From Phlebotomus papatasi (lineage: Eukaryota > Arthropoda > Insecta > Diptera > Psychodidae), in contig NC_077224.1 in NCBI RefSeq assembly GCF_024763615.1, forward strand, positions 50,292,712 to 50,356,711: a stretch of 64,000 nt of DNA, given 5' to 3'. Every line of letters starts with the position of its first letter. The stretch's first letter is position 1. The notes beneath the pieces are model-generated. The model made no database searches. It saw only the letters and a program-made list of their open reading frames with translations, and had not been told where the DNA came from. Positions 48,458 to 60,100 of this stretch are shown piece after piece. Both the position numbers and the translations under genes were made by a program.

Positions 48458-51400
48458 ATGAAGAGAAACATGTGGAATCAGCCGCCGCATAAAATGTTCC
48501 GTAAGTATTATTAAATATTAATTACAGTTAATACATAATAAAGTGACAAATATCTCCTTTTCAATCAATATTTAAAATATTTTTAACGGAATTATAAGTG
48601 TAATCATTATAATAGCTGAGCTATGACGAACAACTTAAGAATCAATGTTTATAAGTGAAACATGTTTCATAGTTTTTAAAGAACATTGAAACATTTGTTT
48701 CATAAACACTACTTTGCCGTATAGGGAAGAGTGGGGCTAAATCACCCAGGAAATGATTCTTTTAGCTAATATTTTGTGATAAAATGGATAAAATACTTAT
48801 ATGAGAGTAAAATACAAAATAAAACGTTCCAACAACTGATACAATGTAAATGCCGTTGAAACTTCGTCGCTTGGATCAGAAATTGTTGTAAAATACTCAG
48901 TACTTATATCAGAAGTTTGTATAAACTGAATTTTAGTATGTTAAAGCTGGGCTTTAGAACTTTCGCTAAAAAAAAATTAAGCCCCTCCGATCCACTGACC
49001 CGAACTAGAAGGGCCTTGACCGACTTGAAGATTAGCCGAGAGACGGCTATTCGAAATAATAGTTAAACCACATTTCTATCAATTTTCACTTAAGCCGTAT
49101 CTTGCCTTAACCCATTCCTTACCACGGTATTATATATCACACGCAAATTGAGTGATTTTAGATGATATATTTCTGGGCATTTAATATCCGAATTGCTGTC
49201 GGGAATGGATTTTTAATTACTTCAGTTCTTCAATTACTTGGGAAAAATAGTCCGGCAGAGATGGGAATACATTTTGTTGTTCTTTTCTCGCTTCGCGGAA
49301 AATCATGCAAAATTTTTGCTCAAAATAGCGGACGGAAAATACGACGTCTGGTCGAATTTGTTAAAATTGGCCTTCATCCTCTTCTCTGATTTGAATTCTG
49401 ATTGCCAATTTGTTTTCTTGGATAGTTACTCTACCTAAATCAATAAGTTTCTGATGAATTAATGTAAAGAAATTTAAATTCAGCGAAGGTTAAGACGCAT
49501 GTTTGAGAGGCTCCCCGCGCCCCCATAATAGAAAAAAAATTCTTTTCAAAAAAATCATCTATCAATCTGTAGGAATATAATTCCAAAATATGAACATTCT
49601 ATCTCAAGTATTTCTAGTACATTAACTGAATGTGTTAAGTCCTAAGTGTGTCAAGGACCGAAATGTCAAAATTTGATTAATGAGGGCGTCTTATAAAGCT
49701 TTCGTGAAATTCCAAATTTCCTAAAATCGACAGTTCATAAATTAACCGCCAGGGGCACTATTTATTAAAAAGAAAGTTTTCTAAAAGTTCTGAAAGAAAG
49801 TTAATTAGTTCCGGCCCTATCGCACGGATCGGACTGCAATGTTTATACGTGATAGCTGCACTTTAAATCTGTCAAACAAAAACTTAAGTGCCTCGGACAA
49901 CCTTGACCGGAGCCATAAGAAGTCAGAGCTGAAAAATTGGGCAGCCTATCTCCAGCTAATTGAAAAATTAACATATTGACTTAGATTTTTCCGTATATTC
50001 GATTCGACGACCACTTTGAGATGACATTTACAAAATTCACCTAGCAAATTTTAGAGTTTTGTCGTCTAAGCTATCCAGTTTCCAAAAAAATGGCGTGGGT
50101 TCGCAGTGGTTACAACAGAACTGAAGATATGAAGGTTCAAATTTCACAAAATTCAAAGCGCCATGTCTTTTGGGTATGAATTCTGAGATGCGTGAGTTTT
50201 TCATGTGAGAAACTCACGGTTTGTAGATCGTTTCCTGTAAGCGTTTGGTGACGCTTTCACAAAAAGTGTAAGGGAAACACTTACAGCATCTAAGAATTCA
50301 CATGAAAGTTTTTACGAAAGCTTGACAAAATGCTTACTAAAGGTGATCTCAGAGCCGTGAATTTCTCACGTGAAAAATTCACCATCTCACAGTTCAGAGG
50401 TGTGCAAGAACCGTTTGAAACCGAACAAACGTCAAATGAAACTTATACGTCAATGGTCAAAACGCTATCTGAACAAACTTATTTTGACGTTTATTCGGTT
50501 TCAAACGGTTCTTGCACACCTCTGTCACAGTTCATATCCTGAGTGTGAATTCTAAGATACTGTGAGAATTTCATTTGACAGTTTCTGTGAAAGTTTCAGG
50601 AAAGTTTCACAGAAAGCGATTCTAAGGGTCTAAATAGACTCAGGCTGATCTTGCGAGACTTCAACCTTGTTCTTGTTTTTTTTTTGTGATTATGGAGAAG
50701 ATGTTTTGGTTCAGAAAGAACCTTGGACATCTCTCTACTGGAGATGATTTGTCTCCTCACCCGTCCCGAATAGAGTTTGTCCACCGAAGTGCTTTTTAAG
50801 CACCCTGTCACAATACGAGCGGTATCGTTAATAAGAGTGATGTCAACTTGCATGACCTAAACAAATTACAATGATAGCCTGATTAATTCCTGATCTATAA
50901 CTGTAACTCACTTCCAACAATACATGTTCGTGAGCAACAAAGTGATTAAATTCGGGTTGATTGACCGGATTTCTTTGTGCCACGTAGACTCCTTAAAGAG
51001 AAGCTCCCTGATTCCAAATGAAACGCTAGATGATTTCTATTCACGTATCTATATTTCCATTCTTCCTGATAGCTTCAACCTTAACTCTGCAACTCTTTTT
51101 ATCCTTAAGAAATCCCAAATGCTTCTAATGAACAATTAAACTTCTTTTCTATTAATGGCTTGCTTTCAGGACAATAATTTGTCCTCCAAATGTGCGGCTA
51201 CTTTCATGAGCTTTTATTCAAGTTGCCGCCAGATAAAATATTCGCCTGCGTTTTTTCCCTTTGCAAAGTAACGTAACGTTGTCACAAATTAAAAAAAAAA
51301 ACATGTCCATGCTGAACTGTAAAAGCTTTCAGATAAATCGAATTTTGTTGTGTCCTTGCTAAAAATAAAAAAAATCGCAAACTATTCCAAGCTCTTAGAA

Positions 51401-54400
51401 AATTCTTGTACTTGTATCAGGGCCAAATCGTTTCGATGACTTCGGATCATACCCACCGCCTTTGATGCAGTTGCCATTGACTCCAATGGAGCGTCCCATG
51501 CAAGTGGCATGTGGTGGTCTTAGAGATCATCATCATGGAATGTTGGTTGAGATGTTTGGTCGTGTTGTTAAGCAAAGGTTAGGGCGATTCCTGATGCTCA
51601 AAGATAGCACAGGGTACACACAGCTAATCGCCAATGGTGACGACATGGATCTCTCAATTCGCTTCCAAAAGATGCCTGTCGATGCTCAATTGAGAATCGT
51701 GGGACGATGTCGTTTACGTCCGGAATCATCGAGAAATCGGACAACACCAACGGGAGATGTTGAGGTTCATGTTGAAGAGATTTTGAGCGTAAAGGCACCA
51801 TTTATACCAAGATCAATAGAATCTATTGCGCAGAAGCGTGGTATGAGCACGTATAGTAAAACTTGTCTAGGTATCACAGCTCCAGAGCTGGCAAAAGCGA
51901 AAGGAACTATCAGGGAATATTTTGACAAGAGAAAAAATACTTGCGGAGAACTTAGGATGGGTCATGTGGGAATGTTCATAAGGCTAGTGGGATGGCTGGA
52001 AAATTCTCAACGCCACGGGAGATTCTTTAGGATGAGAGATGGAACGGGGTTCTGTCAGGTGAGCATATTGCATTTGTGTTATTCCTTATTTACTGTATTA
52101 TTAAATTTATCTGCTGATAAATTACCAGATAGCAAGGTAAGTTGATCAAAGCAAATCGTAATCATTCCCTAGCTCGTATAGGGCAAAACGCGGACCTCCG
52201 GATCAGTGGATAATGTAGTGTACTGCTTTTATACTGTGTGTTTATGTGAAGAAAACACTCAATTCCAAATTTACTTTACACGGGAATGTAAAATGAACTA
52301 AGAGATTGTTTTAAAACCAGAAACTCAATGTCATAAAAACATACATAATTCCACATTACCTATACCGCGTCACCTTGACTGCAATGATAGCCTCATTAAC
52401 TCCTCATCTTCTACTGCAACTCACTTCCAGCAATACCAATTCAATAAAAGATTAGGTTAGGTTGATTGCCTTCCTACAGAAATCCACATGTGCCCAGAAT
52501 AGATACCTATTAAAGAGACACAAAGTGATTAAATCCGGGTCTCCGTTGACTCGTTGACTCCTTTGAAAAGAAGCTCCCTTTCCAAATAAAACGCAGAATA
52601 TTCACGGAATCTTTGATCACTATGCTTCTAAACATAACTTAATTGAACTCTACAACTCTTTTAAATGTATTTCTCGCAAAGGATTACAATGCAATAAATC
52701 GATTTGTCGCGCAATAATTCAAAATATATTTCTTTCCTTTATAATGGCTTCCAGTAGACTGTGCCGGCTTCTTTTCTTCAGAATGAGCTTTATCCAAATT
52801 GCCGCTGGATAAAAATTTCCCTTTTTTCCCTCTCTTGCGAAGTGACATTTGACATAATTCCAAAACACATGTCCATGCTGAAAACATGGACCAATTTCCA
52901 ACAACGTGAATAACTCCCGGATAGTTCATTCCCTGAAGTTTTTTTCTATACAATATAGAAACAGAACGGTCCTATGGTCATCTCGCAAATAAAGCAGAGT
53001 AATTTAAACAAAGAATTTGTGGACTACGTGAGAAAATACCAAGAAATTTTAAAAACTGATCACTTGACCAGACGGCCTATCGATGACGACGCCAAAGATT
53101 ATGTTGTAGGATTTGCTTCTCATTCGGCGATAAAGCACGTCAGCTGTCAAGGATGTATATTTCTACTTACTGACTTAGAACATAATAGTGAAAAATAACT
53201 ATATGACGATACTGGAGAGATGAAATCTTGTTCATGTATTGGATGACGTAAAGTTTATGGTCTTTCACATAATCTGTATTGTTGAAGAGTGGACAGCGAC
53301 CTTAAACTTCAATTTTTCAAAGAAAATACCTTGAATACATTAATAGCAGTTACATTAGAAATTGTTCGGTCGGAAGGTTTTGTAACTGATATTGAACAAT
53401 TATGTCCACCAGTATGTGGAGTTCTCAGTGAAAATATTTTTAAATTAACTTCAAGACCGATGGTGAATTTGCTGTCATACACGCTCACTTCCATATCCAT
53501 ATTCAGAGCGGCAATGTACACTCGACTCTTCGTTATCCGGCTGACGTGGGGACAAAATGACATTTTAGTGTTTTGAATCTGGTCAACGTTTTTTTATATT
53601 TTCTGCTGTGGGAATTTGTTTTCTGTCGAAAAACAACAGAATTTTCTTTGTGGTGTGTTCATGTCTCATTTTGTAGCACGATTGTGTGTCAAAAACTTTG
53701 ATAAAATGAAAATAACACATTAGCCGTACTCACTATGGCGTTGTTATCTTGTAATCTGTAATCTGTAAAGGGCTGTAAAGGCCATCATCGTGAGTGGCAA
53801 AATAGTCACTTTGACGTTTCGTAATCTTGTTAAGTTTTTTTGTTTACATTTTGGTGTTTATCGTCACAATGAGTCGCAAGTACAATAAACAGCGTTTTAT
53901 TAATTTCTTGGAGCAGGAGGCAAACTGCGATCTTGTGGATGTGAATGTTTAAGAAGAAAGGCAGGTAAGAAATTTACTTCCTACGAAATTACAATTTTTA
54001 CCCTATGAATTTTTTTTTTGATGACCGGCTCAAACAAAAACACTGCACAAATTCTGAGGTTATGTCATTTCTCATTCAATTTTAGCTTTTTCTGAAAGCT
54101 CCGAAAGCTTTCGGAAAGGCATGAAGTTAGCTGCTAGTACTTAACAAAATAAAATTTTTACGAGATTACAAGATTACGCACCCCAGAGTCCATTATCTCG
54201 TTATGTTCTCGTAATGTATTTTATGAATGGAAAATTGTAACAAGATTACAGATTACGGAGATTACGAGATAACAACGCCATAGTGAGTACGGCTAATTCA
54301 CTCTGAATAAACTGCATGCTTAGTAATAAATCGTTTTGAATACATCAACCGCCAGCGCTTGGCAGCTGTCACCCGGATAACGAAGTGCCGGATAACGAAG

Positions 54401-56923
54401 AGCCATGTGTACTGGTCCAAATCTGAGGCACGTTTACTGTGAAGTCTGTAGTGTATCTACGTCTACACTGATTGATATAAATCAGGCTCACAGCTTTGGG
54501 GGTTAAGATACATTAAAGGCATTGAGGTACATAATGGACCCAAATGATTACCGATGTCTTCGGTCAACTTACCTTGCAATGAAACTGGACTCCTGTCCTT
54601 AATTCCCGCAGTATTCATTTCCTTGAAAGTAGAAACCCTTTCCTTGAACCATTTCTAGTTTTAGTATGAACTAATATTCACTGAAAATGTAAAAAGAAAA
54701 CACATGTAGGTGACAGTTGGGAACCAGGACAAAGAGATAATCGAAGGAATGGCGAACTTGAAGGAAACAGACATTATTTTCGTGGAGGGAACAGTAACAG
54801 CTCGTCCTCCGTCGAGTCGAAACACAAAATCTGAAACAGGAGACATTGAGGTTATAGTGTCGAAGTTTAAGGTCCTATCACCTGAAGAGCCTTACATCCC
54901 AGCAGAGTTTGATGCATCAGAGGAGAAAGAGGAGGATCCTGACGAATTGATGAAGATAGATAATGGAGATGGTGTGAAGGTAGGTCAAAAGGAGCTACCA
55001 AAGGTTACTGTAGACACTAGTCTGTTCACTTGTCGTACTCACAATTGTGGTGAACTCTCTACCAGTCATATTGGTCAGAGTGTTGTGATTGCTGGTTGGT
55101 TGGGATTCCAGAGAATGAAGAAGTTCATAACTATAAGAGATGGTTATGGAACTACTCAAGTTGTTATTCCACCAGAGAAGGTGGATGACATTCCGCTGGA
55201 TACCCTTGCTTTTGAATCGATTGTAAAGGTGAGTGGCGTAGTTACAGCTCGTCCTCCACATTTAGAGAATTCTGCTATGTGCACTGGGCAAATTGAGGTT
55301 CTATTAGAAAGTTTTGAGGTTCTCAATGAGTCTCGTAAGAAACTTCCAATGGAAGTACGGGATTTCAATCGTGCCAGAGAAACCCTCCGACTTGAACATA
55401 GATACATTGATTTGCGCTTTGGCGATATGCAACGAAATCTCCGAACGAGATCGGATGTTTTGATGAAGATGCGAGAGTTTCTCATAAATCGTTGTGGATT
55501 TGTTGAGGTTGAAACACCTACGTTGTTTAGGGCAACACCAGGTGGAGCTCAGGAGTTTGTAGTACCATCACGAAAGCGTGGTCACTTCTACTCTCTGGTA
55601 CAAAGTCCACAGCAATTTAAGCAATTACTAATGGCTGGAGCCATTGATAGATACTTTCAGATAGCTAGGTGCTATCGTGATGAAGCCACAAGAAGTGATC
55701 GTCAGCCAGAATTTACGCAACTGGATGTAGAACTTTCCTTTACGGATCGTGAAAAAGTTATGGAACTTATAGAAGAGGTGATCAAGGCGTCATGGCCAAA
55801 GGAACATGGTGTAGTTAAGACACCATTTCCGAAAATGACTTACGACGAAGTAATGTCGAAGTACGGAAGTGATAAACCTGATCTTCGGTTTGATTTTGAG
55901 TTTAACGATGTTACTGAACATGTTAAACTCAATGAGACTCTAGCTAGTACTTACGAAGATTTCGTATCTTATGCTATTGTACTGAAATCTCCGAAAAATG
56001 GGTTTCCGACTTCGTTGAAGAACACCGTTGCGTCTATGATAAAAGATATTGAGGATACGAGATTATTCGTGTCTAAGATAAAGGAACCTTCGATAGAAGC
56101 TTGGATTGAATCTAATATCTCTAATGCCCTCTCGAAGGAAGTAACCAAAGTTCTTGCGGAAAAACTGACCCTTGCACAGGGTGATCTGCTGTTTCTCTCT
56201 ATTGGTCAGAGGAGAAAAACGCAGGATTTGATGGGGCGCATCAGGAATGTCATAATTGAGAGTTTGAAAAGTAGAGACCTTATCCCAAAGGAAGGGACAA
56301 AAGGTAATAATTTTCTCTGGGTTGTTGACTTTCCGCTGTTCACTAAGGATAATTCTGGAAAGCTAGAAAGTACACATCATCCCTTTACTGCTCCTCATCC
56401 AGAAGATATAGCAAATTTGAAAGAACAGAAGAATCTCGAAGATATGAAGTCCCTAGCATATGATTTAGTTCTAAACGGTCAAGAGATTGGAGGAGGATCC
56501 ATTCGGATTCACGATGCAACCTTGCAGAAATTCGTTCTGCAAGACATCCTTAAAATTGATCATTCACATTTAAATCATCTCCTAAACGCTTTGGATTCAG
56601 GATGTCCGCCACATGGAGGCATAGCTTTAGGAATAGATAGGCTTCTAGCTATGATGCTAGGTACAGAAACAATCAGAGATGTCATTGCTTTCCCTAAAGG
56701 TCTCCATGGCAAAGATCATATGTCTCAAGCACCTGTAAAACTAACTCCTGAAGATCTCAAACTCTACCATATCTCGGTAAATGGTCAGGAGAATACTGGA
56801 AGTAATGGAAATGAGTCAGAAATGACAGTAGATACATCGACTGCAGAAGAGGTTTTAACGGACAATCTTGAAAGTTCCTCTGAGAACACTGAAAGTTCTG
56901 ATGTTAAAATGTCGACACCCTAA
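48458..56923 (+). CDS. DARS2: Aspartate--tRNA ligase, mitochondrial, with three OB-fold modules
   Basis: A bacterial-type class II synthetase that charges mitochondrial tRNA-Asp (fly AspRS-m). Exons: 48458-48500, 51421-52058, 54710-56923; 964 aa. Exon 1 ends ATGTTCC|gtaagt and joins ..tatcag|GG in phase 1. Exon 2 ends TTCTGTCAG|gtgagc and joins ..tgtag|GTGACA in phase 0. Catalytic features are motif 1 near FVEVETPTL (491-499), motif 2 from ARCYRDE to RQPEFTQLDVE (about 546-568), a GAD-type insert, and motif 3 GGIALGIDRLL (863 on). Three anticodon-binding OB modules precede them: about residues 45-143, 188-290 and 335-439. Their matching signatures are GRFLMLKDSTGYTQ, GRFFRMRDGTGFCQ and KKFITIRDGYGTTQ; human DARS2 has one OB module in about 645 aa. 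The N-terminus is basic for its first 19 residues, which could serve mitochondrial import. The last 50 residues are a Ser/Glu/Thr-rich tail. A likely poly(A) signal ATTAAA is at 57039. Confidence 0.95.
48915..50160. repeat. R1 degenerate copy in DARS2 intron 1
   Basis: Two stretches (about 48930-49030 and 49660-50160) follow the R1 order: pyrimidine-rich CTCCGATCC, GAGCTAGAAGGG, then GAGGGCGTCTTATAAAGC, CCGCCAGGGGC and AGATATGAAGGTTCAAA. The part between them is less alike. Confidence 0.55.
50395..50524. mobile_element. hAT-type MITE (CAGAGGTGTGCAAGAACCG), copy 2
   Basis: CAGAGGTGTGCAAGAACCG and CGGTTCTTGCACACCTCTG are perfectly inverted. The 8-bp target duplication TCACAGTT is exact (50387-50394, 50525-50532). 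About 85-90% like copy 1. Lies in DARS2 intron 1. Confidence 0.92.
50868..51316 (+). repeat. Intronic duplicated segment, upstream copy
   Basis: Collinear with 52382-52881 in the same orientation. Shared words include CAATGATAGCCT, AACTCACTTCCA, CACAAAGTGATTAAAT-type, AGAAGCTCCCT, AATGGCTT, TTGCCGC and the end ACATGTCCATGCTGAA. It ends about 100 bp before DARS2 exon 2. Confidence 0.8.
52382..52881 (+). repeat. Intronic duplicated segment, downstream copy
   Basis: The second copy of the segment at 50868-51316, about 320 bp after DARS2 exon 2. It carries an extra AGGTTAGGTTGATTGCC block and other small indels. Confidence 0.8.
53517..54412. mobile_element. TIR element (CTCTTCGTTATCCGGC ends), with nested element
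   Basis: TACACTCGACTCTTCGTTATC at the left and (reverse complement of right) TACACATGGCTCTTCGTTATC are inverted and continue into CGGC. TTCGTTATCCGG is a typical pogo/Tigger-like terminus. It encloses the element at 53719-54297. Confidence 0.65.
53719..54297. mobile_element. TIR element with about 30-bp ends (GCCGTACTCACTATGGCG)
   Basis: ATTAGCCGTACTCACTATGG and CCATAGTGAGTACGGCTAAT are perfectly inverted and continue into CGTTGTTATC..GTAATCT. A 27-codon frame inside (53869-53952) resembles the start of a MADF DNA-binding domain. Confidence 0.82.
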
Positions 56924-57130
56924 GCATTTTAAGGATATTTTCTACATTTTTCACAATTTACAAAATCCAGAAAAAGAAAATTCAGTCAAAATGTTTTATT
57001 CAAGTTCTTGGTTCACGACAGCAGTATCACTGTAGGTCATTAAAAGTTTCTGGTCATGTTTTTTTTAAGCACATCGTCGCATTTCCAATAATTTCTGATA
57101 AAATCACAGACTTTATCGCAAAGCTTGAAA
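56924..57130. promoter_or_regulatory. Convergent 3' ends of DARS2 and EI24 with overlapping poly(A) signals
   Basis: The two stop codons are 207 bp apart. The plus-strand ATTAAA at 57039-57044 lies inside the EI24 3' UTR. The EI24 signal, read on the minus strand as AATAAA at 57000-56995, lies inside the DARS2 3' UTR. If both are used, the mRNAs overlap by several tens of nucleotides. Confidence 0.55.
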
Positions 57131-60100
57131 CTATTTGGCCTTCTTCGACGGCTGAGTTGGATGACTGGGCGTTGAAGATGGCGCCCTCTGCACCTGAATT
57201 GTGCGACTGAAAAGCGTGTTGGAGATGGCGACGACCGGTGAAAAAAGTTTCAGAGGATATTGGCTGAAAACAAAATTGAGTTAAAGTTCATTCTAATCTA
57301 AGATACCTTTTCCTTAAGTTATATTTAGTCCTGAGTTTAGTGAACTATCATTCTAGACCTAGACTTTTAAGTACATGTAAGGATTTGAAAAGATAAAACA
57401 AATAATAAATGTATTAATAAATAAAATCCAGATTCAGATAGAAAAACGGCTATGTATTTTTCTTTTCTTGAGAAATCACGCGAGTGTTCGACTTCAGGGA
57501 TCTTGACTTGACACTTTTTTAGGTCTTGCTGATCAGAGATCGGCTTGAATTCCTTGGACTGATCTTCAGTCAGCATTGATATACTACTTCCCCGATTTTA
57601 AGGTTCTAAGAAAGGTGTGGACCACATAGTAAGAGCGACTGTATACAGGGGAAGGATTTCAGGCTTTACATACAGAAATGATGTCTATGCTAGGTTATTA
57701 GATGAGATTCTTAACAATCTCATGTCCTCCGATCGGCTTTCTTGTCCGGCCGGCCGGGGCCCCTGTTTGGGGCGTAATAACTCTCAAATTAAGAAAGATC
57801 GACTTGCGGTTTCCGGCAAAGATCATATACCGGGTGAAAATTGCAACCTAGTGCAGTGATCCCTACCCCAACCTTACTTCCTTTCGCCATTTTGAAAACT
57901 CCCTTTTATAGTTTTCTCCGTTTTCTAAATAGTTCATCCCCTCTATGGCATCGATCTGGCACAACTTTTAGTATGTTATAGCTGGGTCCTGTAGCTTTCG
58001 ATTGAACAAACAAAAACTTAAGGGCCCTCGATCCCCCTAATCCGAGCTAGAAAGCGTCATTTTTTTCTTCTTAAAATGACTCAATTTCCGGTTCTAATTA
58101 TCAGAATTCAAAAATTGAGGGCGTTTGGAAAGCTCTCGTGAAATGCCTTCTAACATTGAAAATTTGCAAAACCACCGCTAGGGCCGCTACTATTAAAAAG
58201 AAAAATTATCAATTTTCTAAGTTAAATAACTCAAAAATTCCTTTGTAATTTTAGTATGTTGTAGCCGAAGATCCAGAAGATTATACCTATTGTTAACCGA
58301 TTTGATAACCGAGGCTTAGGTTTAGCGACATCTGAGGAATCGACCCCAGGCACTACCCCTTTGCCGTGGCTCTCGTCGAATACTGACTGGTCGGAGCAGA
58401 GGGCAAATGCCTCGCTTCAAATGCACGCATATGCTCGTGAGGGATATACCGATGAGGTATAAGCTTTATGGGTAAGCCATAGCAAATCCATAACCCTTGA
58501 CCCGAGCTATGAGGGGTCAAAGTTCGAAAATTGACCGGCCTCTATTTCCGGTTCTAATTAACATTTTGAGCTAAATTTTGGGTTTTTGGTTTCGTCTTGA
58601 TGAGCACTTTCAGATGAAAGTTTAAAAAGTCACCACAGGTGGCGCTGCGATACCGTCAAAATTCAAACTTATTTTTCTCAAAAACGGCATTGTACAAGTT
58701 GATCAAATTTTAGAGTTTTGTAGTCCAGGCTATGAGGTTTTCAAAGCCTGGAACGAAACGTGGGTTCGCTGTCGTTAGAATAAAGCCGGAGATATGAGGG
58801 GTCAAAGTTCACGAAATTCAAAAAAATCATATCTCTGGTTCTATTTAAGCGATTTTGATGAGTAAGAGCTCAAAAAAATGCTACAACTTTCTAGAACATT
58901 TGAACTTCGTGGGACCACCACCAGGGGTGCCACAGTCGGAAAACCAATTTCAATATCACATAACCTCAATTATCTCGACTGTCGCTGAACCGATTTTGAT
59001 GATTACTTCGACATACAGTAGACTTTCACTCTAATTGGCTATATGGACCCGAGTGAGTCCAACAGCCTTACATAAAATAGAAGAAGAAGAAGACTTTCAC
59101 TCAATCGGTTCTTTTTCAATCGGGTTAAAAATTTTGTTGACAATTTTCACGTTCGATTTCGAGGCAAATTTCCTCAAATTCGGTGTAGAACCTCTTATTT
59201 TATCATGATACTTTCTAATTGAGCGCTTTTTGTGGAATTTACAATGACTTTGACGCCCAAATCTCTCAATAATTTGGATGACATTTTGCCCCGTATGCCT
59301 GATTGAGAGAGAGTCTACTGTAATTCTAGAGGACATTTGTGTCTACATTTCGTCCATACATCATTTTCCGCTCAGGCTACGTTATCTCTCCGATTTTGCC
59401 GTTTAACTGTGAAAAAAAATGACTTTTCCCATAATAAAAGAAAGTGATTCAAATTTCAAAGTCAAAATTCACATCCCTTTCTTTCCAAAAAGATTTGCAT
59501 TAGTCTATCTCACTCTTTCGTACTCTTCTTCTTCTTCTTTTGACCATCATGACAAATTAAATATAGTTCAGTCTAATTTTAAGTCCGAAAGACTGAGATA
59601 GACTAATTTAATTCTTTTGAGAAAGAAAGGGACGCGAATTTAGACTTTATGAAATTTTCCTGATCTAAAAGATGTGCCGAACGGTTCAAAATTGAAAGGA
59701 TTTGATTCGGTGATTTGACGTGGTTTTTTTTTAGAAGTCTGGCATACCTTTTAGATCAGGAAAATTTCATGTAATCTAAATTCACACTTTTTTCTCAAAC
59801 GATTTGCATAAGTCTATCCTACTCTTTCGGACTCTTCTTCTTCATTTAAACATCAGACTAATTTCAATTTTGTTGAATCTAATTTTGAGCGCGAAAGAAT
59901 AAGACTTACAAATCTTTTGAAAAAGGACGTGAATTTTGATTGAATGAAATTTTACTGATCTAAAGTTGTCCCGGGCCCGAGGGCATTTCCTCAAAAATTC
60001 AACTCAAAATCGAATTTGCACGCATTCCGGATTGAAAGCACTTCGAGGTCGTTTGTAAAGAATCTCAGTTACCATAAGTTTATTTGGGTTTATCAATGGA

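Larger units (their letters stand above)
48501..51420 (+). other. DARS2 intron 1
   Basis: A 2,920-nt phase-1 intron. It contains an R1-family copy (about 48915-50160), the 8-bp-TSD hAT MITE (50395-50524) and the first copy of a duplicated segment (50868-51316). A lone TIR-like end, TAGGGAAGAGTGGGGC, occurs near 48723. No coding exon was seen. Confidence 0.85.
52059..54709 (+). other. DARS2 intron 2
   Basis: A 2,651-nt phase-0 intron that interrupts the second OB module immediately after GTGFCQ. It contains the second copy of the duplicated segment (52382-52881) and two nested TIR elements (53517-54412 and 53719-54297). ORFs of 60-95 codons here do not match the gene. Confidence 0.85.
57870..60045. 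repeat. R1 repeat copy in EI24 intron 3, with nested inserts
   Basis: Collinear with copy 1. It is longer because of extra material near 58275-58480, a pogo-like MITE (59016-59320) and two MITE copies (59448-59980). Copy 1 supplies the uninterrupted site for the pogo-like insertion. Confidence 0.75.
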
